The notes below the pieces were generated by a model that worked only from the letters and a program-made list of their open reading frames with translations, did no database searches and was not told the DNA's origin. Of a DNA stretch of 11,169 nucleotides, positions 7,776 to 11,169 are shown piece by piece (position 1 is the stretch's first letter; every line of letters begins with the position of its first letter). The position numbers were made by a program, and so were the translations under genes. The stretch is from contig CAMBAQ010000052.1 of NCBI GenBank assembly GCA_945863785.1, positions 1-11,169 of the forward strand. The letters run 5' to 3'. This DNA comes from Chthoniobacter flavus (lineage in GTDB: Bacteria; Verrucomicrobiota; Verrucomicrobiia; Chthoniobacterales; Terrimicrobiaceae).

Positions 7776-8741
7776 ATGGAGCAGCCAAGCAAAGCCATTG
7801 CCGGAGTCATCGGTCTCGGAATCATCGGAAGCCGAGTCACCGCATGCCTCCGGAAGTCGGGCTATCAAGTCTGGCTTTGGAATCGCACCCTACGCCCGGA
7901 GCCGAATTTTCTCAGCTCCCCGGCAGAGGTTGCGGAATCAGCTAGGCATATCCAAATCTTCGTAGCAAACGGCGAGGCTCTCCTCGCCGTCCTACGATCT
8001 ATGGCTCCCGTGCTCACACCCGAGCACGTGATCATCAACCACGCCACCGTATCTCCTACAGAGACGATTGAGGCCGCTGCCATCGTTACGGACCGTCACG
8101 CAGCCTACCTCGACGCGCCATTCACCGGCAGTCGTGACGCAGCCCAAGCCGGTCAACTCATTTACTACATCGGGGGAGATCCCGCCGTCCTAGAGCGCGT
8201 CCGCCCCTTACTCCAAGTCTCCTCAAAATCCATCCTCCCCGTGGGCGATATCGGCCATGCCGCTATTGTGAAGATCGCTACGAATGTGATCTCCGCTGCG
8301 GCAGTCAGCGCACTCACAGAGGCCTTGGCTTTACTCGATTCTCACGGAGTCCCACTCCAGCATCTCTCTCGCGCCCTCGAATCCAATGCCGCACGCTCCC
8401 CCGTGATCGACATGAAGTTCCCCTGCATGGTGAGCGGCGAATTCGACCCCAGATTCTCGCTCAAAAACATGTTCAAAGACGTCCAACTCGCCATTGCCGC
8501 TGCGGACACAAAAAATCTCGAACTTCCAACTGCCTCCGCCTTCGCTGGCATCGCCATGGCGGGCATCGAACGCGGTTGGGGCGATGCTGACTTCTCTGTC
8601 ATTTCGCGTTTTTACGGATACCCAGGCCGCGAATCCTCCCCTCCTCCCCTACCCGATCAAAACTCGCCGCAGTCCGATTCCTCGCAGCCTCAAGCTCCCC
8701 GCCTCAGGAATTTTTGGAACTTCTTCCAACGAAATAAATGA
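7776..8741 (+). CDS. NAD(P)-dependent beta-hydroxyacid dehydrogenase (3-hydroxyisobutyrate dehydrogenase / 6PGDH-like family)
   Basis: A 321-aa soluble oxidoreductase. The Rossmann nucleotide site is VIGLGIIGS (11-19). The substrate loop DAPFTGSRDAAQAGQL (113-128) corresponds to the family DAPVSGG motif with slight changes. The catalytic lysine is K166 in GHAAIVKIATN, with N170 four residues on. The C-terminal helical domain has FSLKNMFKDVQLAI (228-241), where K234-D235 match the conserved pair. Members reduce or oxidise small beta-hydroxyacids or semialdehydes, including glyoxylate/succinic semialdehyde reductases; which substrate applies is unknown. A Pro/Ser-rich tail (about 285-310) ends in an aromatic-basic peptide and is extra relative to typical members. 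ATG 7776 has an AGGA 5 nt upstream, 10 bp after the previous stop. Its stop overlaps the next start (ATGA). Confidence 0.9.
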   Translation: MEQPSKAIAGVIGLGIIGSRVTACLRKSGYQVWLWNRTLRPEPNFLSSPAEVAESARHIQIFVANGEALLAVLRSMAPVLTPEHVIINHATVSPTETIEAAAIVTDRHAAYLDAPFTGSRDAAQAGQLIYYIGGDPAVLERVRPLLQVSSKSILPVGDIGHAAIVKIATNVISAAAVSALTEALALLDSHGVPLQHLSRALESNAARSPVIDMKFPCMVSGEFDPRFSLKNMFKDVQLAIAAADTKNLELPTASAFAGIAMAGIERGWGDADFSVISRFYGYPGRESSPPPLPDQNSPQSDSSQPQAPRLRNFWNFFQRNK

Positions 8742-9595
8742 CCCCCACGGATCCTGCCATTACGGGATTTTTCGAGCTTCCTTCCCGTGCACTCCTTTTG
8801 GTCACCGGAACCGACCGCGTTCGCTATCTCAACGGTCAACTGAGTATCGACATTCGACACTTAGAAAAGAACACCTCACGCACCGCCTGCCTGCTCACAG
8901 CCAAGGGAAAACTCTGTGCTCATGTAAGAATCTGGCCACACGTCGACGGCCACATTGTCGAGACGCTTCCCGATTTGGCGGAAACCGTTCAAGCACGTCT
9001 CGAGCGCTACATCATCGCCGATGACGTCACCATTTCTCCCCTTCCCGAGCCCCTCCCTCTCTACCACGTCATCGGTTGCCCACCGCCGGATGGTTCCATT
9101 CAATCCACACGAATTGGCTGCCCCGGTTTCGACACATTTGAAAAACCGATCAACCTGCCGGCACTGACTCCCGATTCTGTCACGCGCTTGCGAATCATTC
9201 ACGGCGTTGCAGCATGGAACTCCGAGATAAACGAAGACACGCTACCACAAGAAGCGCGACTGGAAACGACCTCCGTCGATTTCGATAAAGGTTGCTACGT
9301 TGGGCAGGAAGTCGTCTCCCGACTCAAAAGCGTCGGACGCGTCAACAAACGACTGCACGGCTTTATCGGCAAGTTTGAAACTCCTGCGCAAACCCGCCTT
9401 CAACTCCATCCTGTGGGCAACCCTGAAGCGATCGCCGGGCACATAACAAGCACCGCGCCCCATTTTGACATCGCACAAACGCTCGCTCTAGGGTATCTCA
9501 ACCGCCAATCTGAAGATCTCACGCAATTTGAAGTGCGGGATGAAAACGGATGCCTGCTCGGCGGGGTCGATCGCCGTGAATTTCCTATTATATGA
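8738..9595 (+). CDS. ygfZ: YgfZ/GcvT-like folate-binding protein
   Basis: A 285-aa soluble protein related to the aminomethyltransferase GcvT but of YgfZ type. In well-studied bacteria YgfZ binds tetrahydrofolate and supports repair or assembly of certain Fe-S enzymes. The hallmark KGCYVGQE is present at 184-191, including the conserved cysteine C186. The N-terminal region has LLVTGTDRVRYLNGQLS (20-36), the usual fold entry, and TAKGKLCAHVRIW (54-66). A C-terminal beta-barrel-like part follows from about 207. Length is slightly below E. coli YgfZ (about 326 aa). Both ends overlap neighbours by 4 nt (ATGA), and no Shine-Dalgarno is visible before the start, so it is probably translated by coupling. 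Some annotation systems would label it a glycine cleavage T protein, which the KGCYxGQE motif argues against. Confidence 0.88.
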   Translation: MTPTDPAITGFFELPSRALLLVTGTDRVRYLNGQLSIDIRHLEKNTSRTACLLTAKGKLCAHVRIWPHVDGHIVETLPDLAETVQARLERYIIADDVTISPLPEPLPLYHVIGCPPPDGSIQSTRIGCPGFDTFEKPINLPALTPDSVTRLRIIHGVAAWNSEINEDTLPQEARLETTSVDFDKGCYVGQEVVSRLKSVGRVNKRLHGFIGKFETPAQTRLQLHPVGNPEAIAGHITSTAPHFDIAQTLALGYLNRQSEDLTQFEVRDENGCLLGGVDRREFPII

Positions 9596-10197
9596 AAAAC
9601 TTCCTCGTTTTACTGCTCGCCGCGATATCTCTCACCGCCTCGGCACCGGCCGCTACGCTCGGCCCTGACGTCGCTGTTATGGAAATCCGCGTCGGCAAAG
9701 AAAAACAAACACGCCAAGTCGTCATCGGACTCTACGACGAATCCGCTCCGTACACCGTCGAGAACTTCAAGAACCTCATTCAAAAAAAATTCTACAACGG
9801 ACTCCGCTTCCACCGCATATTCCCTGGCTCCTTTGTTCAAACGGGAGATCCATCCAGCCGCTGGGGTCAGGCTGAAAAAACAGGAACTGGCGGCCCCGGC
9901 TACACGCTCCCCTCCGAGATCAAACTCAAGCATGACAAAGGCGCCATCGCCATGGCCCGTCTGCCTGACAAAATCAATCCCGCCAAAAATTCCAACGGCA
10001 GCCAGTTTTATGTTTGCCTCACTCCCCTTCCGAAACTCGATGGTCAATACACCGTCTTCGCGCAAGTCCTAGAGGGACTCGATGTGCTCGAGGCCATCAG
10101 CAAAGAACCAACAAATTCCAACGATTTTCCATTGCCAAAGATCGTGATTAAATCCATAGTCCTCCAGCCTCGCGATACGACTTCGACCAAACGGTAG
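9592..10197 (+). CDS. Exported cyclophilin-type peptidyl-prolyl cis-trans isomerase
   Basis: A 201-aa isomerase that should act in the periplasm. A signal peptide (MKNFLVLLLAAISLTASA, cleavage around residues 18-21) precedes a complete cyclophilin domain. Catalytic and binding landmarks are FHR (73-75, active-site arginine R75), FVQTGD (81-86, Q83), GAIAMAR (117-123), NSNGSQFYV (133-141, F139) and LDGQYTVFAQV (149-159). The typical cyclophilin VFG is VFA here. This is a second proline isomerase of a different fold family from the parvulin lipoprotein in the same cluster. The start codon overlaps the YgfZ-like stop by 4 nt (ATGA) with no separate Shine-Dalgarno. The gene ends 22 bp before tRNA-Tyr. 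Confidence 0.94.
   Translation: MKNFLVLLLAAISLTASAPAATLGPDVAVMEIRVGKEKQTRQVVIGLYDESAPYTVENFKNLIQKKFYNGLRFHRIFPGSFVQTGDPSSRWGQAEKTGTGGPGYTLPSEIKLKHDKGAIAMARLPDKINPAKNSNGSQFYVCLTPLPKLDGQYTVFAQVLEGLDVLEAISKEPTNSNDFPLPKIVIKSIVLQPRDTTSTKR
10132..10160 (+). promoter_or_regulatory. Possible promoter for tRNA-Tyr inside the cyclophilin gene
   Basis: TTGCCA (10132-10137, 5 of 6 to the sigma70 -35 consensus) is followed after exactly 17 bp by CATAGT (10155-10160, 4 of 6 to TATAAT). Initiation near 10167 would leave a leader of about 50 nt before tRNA-Tyr. It overlaps the 3' coding end of the cyclophilin gene, so the match may be chance, and the tRNA could instead be read through from the upstream operon. 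Confidence 0.3.
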
Positions 10198-10219
10198 TAG
10201 GGACACGCGATTAAAAAAA

Positions 10220-10305
10220 GGGTAGTTACCGAAGTGGCCAAACGGGGCGGACTGTAAATCCGCTGGCTTATGCCTTCAATGGTTCGAATCCATTACTGCC
10301 CACCA
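10220..10305 (+). tRNA. tRNA-Tyr (anticodon GTA)
   Basis: A complete class II tRNA of 86 nt with encoded CCA. The acceptor stem is GGGTAGT (10220-10226) with ACTGCCC (10295-10301), including one T-G wobble. The D arm is closed by CCG/CGG. The anticodon stem GCGGA/TCCGC encloses loop CTGTAAA with anticodon GTA. A long variable arm contains GGC/GCC. The T arm is AATGG-TTCGAAT-CCATT. The discriminator is A at 10302, then CCA at 10303-10305. The long variable arm and GTA anticodon both indicate bacterial tyrosine tRNA. It lies 22 bp after the cyclophilin stop, with a small hairpin and a terminator downstream. Confidence 0.97.
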
Positions 10306-10322
10306 CCCTCTACTTCAGAGGG
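10306..10322 (+). other. Stem-loop directly after tRNA-Tyr
   Basis: CCCTCT (10306-10311) pairs perfectly with AGAGGG (10317-10322) around a 5-nt loop, beginning at the base after the encoded CCA. It is probably part of the tRNA precursor 3' trailer and may affect end processing. It lacks a T-run, so it is not a terminator by itself. Confidence 0.5.
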
Positions 10323-10343
10323 TTAGAGACTTAAACTCACCTC

Positions 10344-10373
10344 AAAAACAGGATTTTATCTCTGCCTGTTTTT
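10344..10373 (+). terminator. Probable Rho-independent terminator of tRNA-Tyr
   Basis: AAAAACAGG (10344-10352) is perfectly complementary to CCTGTTTTT (10365-10373), a 9-bp stem with a 12-nt loop whose 3' arm ends in five T. The A-run on the 5' side gives the same pattern on the other strand, so it could work in both directions. It lies 38 nt beyond the tRNA end. Its T-run overlaps the first TTTTGCCA repeat. Confidence 0.65.
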
Positions 10374-10434
10374 GCCAACTTTTGCCAGTTTATGCCATAA
10401 AATGCAGCCTCAGATGGCAAAAAAATGGCAAAAG
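10370..10434. repeat. Phased TTTTGCCA direct and inverted repeats beside tRNA-Tyr
   Basis: Three consecutive 10-bp units share TTxTGCCA: TTTTGCCAAC (10370-10379), TTTTGCCAGT (10380-10389) and TTATGCCATA (10390-10399). After 15 bp the complement follows twice: TGGCAAAAAAA (10415-10425) and TGGCAAAAG (from 10426). The 10-11 bp spacing puts every copy on the same face of the helix. Such arrays are typical of protein-binding sites, for example recombinase arm sites or regulator sites. The inverted part can also be read as the start of a basic peptide (ATG 10414, MAKKWQKK), but the frame after it does not look like protein. Confidence 0.5.
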
Positions 10435-11010
10435 AAATTCACCTTTCGCGCAGTTGTTATTAACCAGATTAGGCCGACATCAATTGGAAATCCTTCAATT
10501 TTCTTTTTTCAATTAGAAGAACTCGGTAGATCTGTACGACTCCTCCTGTCCTCTGTTGTCGCTTCCGAGGGAATTAACTTTCACTTTCGAACCTGTATCG
10601 CGCACCATCTCCCCCTCCCCGCTACCGCCTCGGGAACCCCCTTAAAACCTAGCTCTGCGGGCCTCACTTCAAAACCAGCGAGTTTGTATAAGTTGGGGGT
10701 TATTGGGAAAATTTTGTCAGGAAAATATTACTCAATTTTCGCCCTGTATTTTTGGTCCCCTATTCGCGGTTTTCCCCTGCATTTCCGATTGCGTTTTCAT
10801 TCCAGTAAAAACCAACAAAAAACTATGCCTTGCCCACAGCATCAGAAGCCCGTCAATCCTCAATCAGATCTAGTAATCGGCGCTCGATAAAGCGCGTAAG
10901 CAAGGTGAAAACCAGATCACGCAAACTTTCTTAAGACTGAAAAAAGAAGGCGATTTATCAAGACCTGAGCTGCATCCGTTTTCACTCAGCGTATCCCGCA
11001 TCATGTGGAT
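10435..11010. other. Gene-poor spacer with stem-loops and possible gene debris
   Basis: No convincing gene is seen in these 576 bp. A plus-strand open frame (to 10890) has noise-like composition rich in F, L, R, S and no domain. Stem-loops are present: AACCCCC (10635-10641) with GGGGGTT (10695-10701); GGGAAAATT (10705-10713) with AATTTTCGCCC (10734-10744), two bases bulged; and GCGCT (10880-10884) with AGCGC (10891-10895). A 31-codon minus-strand frame with a strong ribosome-binding match lies at 10608-10513. A hydrophilic, gene-like but start-less plus-strand frame runs from 10877 and would overlap the gene at the right edge. The region may be the remnant of an inserted element or a large promoter/terminator area. 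Confidence 0.45.
10513..10608 (-). CDS. Candidate small ORF, 31 aa, unknown
   Basis: On the minus strand ATG at 10608 begins a 31-aa hydrophilic peptide starting MVRDTGSKVKVNSLGSDN and ending STEFF before TAA. Directly upstream is a purine block GGGGAGGGGGAG, whose GGAGG lies about 5-7 nt from the ATG, an excellent Shine-Dalgarno match. There is no signal peptide, TM segment or recognised family. The G-rich block may be coincidental, and without homologues this is only a candidate. Confidence 0.15.
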   Translation of the reverse strand: MVRDTGSKVKVNSLGSDNRGQEESYRSTEFF

Positions 11011-11169
11011 TTATCGACTACCCAACTCTGGAGTCAGCCAGACTTCTTTGAGCACCTGAACACGATTGCTCCAAAGTGAATTTCCCCCTTGGCGGATCGA
11101 GACCTCGCGCACACCTTCCTCGACATCTGTCGTGATCGGCGTGTTACCCACAAAGTTTCCATCAATGAA
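11011..11169 (-). CDS. PEGA-like domain protein, C-terminal end (partial)
   Basis: An open minus-strand frame enters at the right edge and ends at TAA (11013-11011), giving 52 residues of a C-terminus. It begins FIDGNFVGNTPITTDVEEGV and continues to a WSNRVQVLKEVWLTPELGSR end. The D-G-x-x-V-G-x-T-P pattern followed by an E-G-x-x-x-V strand resembles PEGA domains, small beta-sandwich modules common in surface or envelope proteins, where the text reads V-D-G-x-x-x-G-x-T-P. The 5' part lies outside the window, so its size, export signal and other domains cannot be judged. The frame is too short to appear in ORF listings with a length cutoff. No clear terminator follows it. Confidence 0.65.
   Translation of the reverse strand, partial: FIDGNFVGNTPITTDVEEGVREVSIRQGGNSLWSNRVQVLKEVWLTPELGSR

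Noticed and set aside
10372..10890. 172-codon plus-strand open frame after tRNA-Tyr
   Set aside because: Its translation is rich in F, L, R and S without domain or periodicity, begins inside the terminator and repeat array, and has no ribosome-binding site; it reads as non-coding sequence. Only its MAKKWQKK start and its last 21 codons were noted as possible debris.
10306..11010. Second copy of the tRNA-Tyr 3' end (att duplication)
   Set aside because: I looked for a repeat of the T-arm and acceptor sequence downstream and found none in the window. The GTTCGAA-like string near 10585-10595, on the minus strand, is not flanked by pairing arms.
1..11169. CRISPR array, insertion sequence or defence system
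   Set aside because: No regularly spaced direct repeats of CRISPR length, no transposase or cas-like protein and no terminal inverted repeats were seen. The only short phased repeat is the 10-bp array at 10370.

Overview
The window is an ordinary-looking stretch of bacterial chromosome with mid-range GC. Genes are tightly packed and ATGA/TAATG stop-start overlaps are frequent. No gene in it is strictly lineage-specific. The mix (fused kinase-GNAT N-acetylglutamate synthase, sodium:solute symporter, YgfZ-like protein, exported cyclophilin, PEGA-type protein) would fit Verrucomicrobiota or a related Gram-negative phylum. That assignment is inference from general resemblance only, not from a marker gene. 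Exported lipoprotein and signal-peptide isomerases favour a cell with a periplasm.

Layout. (1) 1-163 is an untranslated leader with a clear hairpin, followed by a methyl-accepting chemotaxis protein (164-1783, +). (2) Convergent to it lies a two-gene minus-strand unit, a small TPR-like protein (3442-2975) overlapping a serine beta-lactamase/esterase-family protein (2978-1836) that appears to start at TTG. (3) A 98-bp divergent spacer leads to argA (3541-4824, +), whose stop codon overlaps the start of a 13-TM-type sodium:solute symporter (4824-6461). A probable terminator follows. (4) A plus-strand cluster comes next: parvulin-type lipoprotein isomerase, 3-hydroxyisobutyrate-dehydrogenase-like reductase, YgfZ/GcvT-like protein and a signal-peptide cyclophilin. 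The last three are joined by 4-nt ATGA overlaps. tRNA-Tyr(GUA) lies 22 nt beyond the cyclophilin. (5) 10306-11010 is about 700 bp without a convincing gene. It holds the tRNA terminator, helically phased TTTTGCCA repeats in direct and inverted orientation, several stem-loops, and fragments that may be gene remnants. (6) At the right edge is the C-terminal end of a minus-strand PEGA-like protein.

How the genes work together. argA feeds arginine synthesis from glutamate, and its translational coupling to a sodium symporter suggests co-expression. The parvulin and the cyclophilin are both predicted to act outside the cytoplasm on protein folding, bracketing a reductase and a probable Fe-S maintenance factor. 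I see no defence system, CRISPR array or complete mobile element. The least explained part is the segment downstream of tRNA-Tyr, a common kind of integration site. The phased repeats and possible gene debris there would fit the edge or scar of an integrated element, but no integrase and no second att copy are visible.
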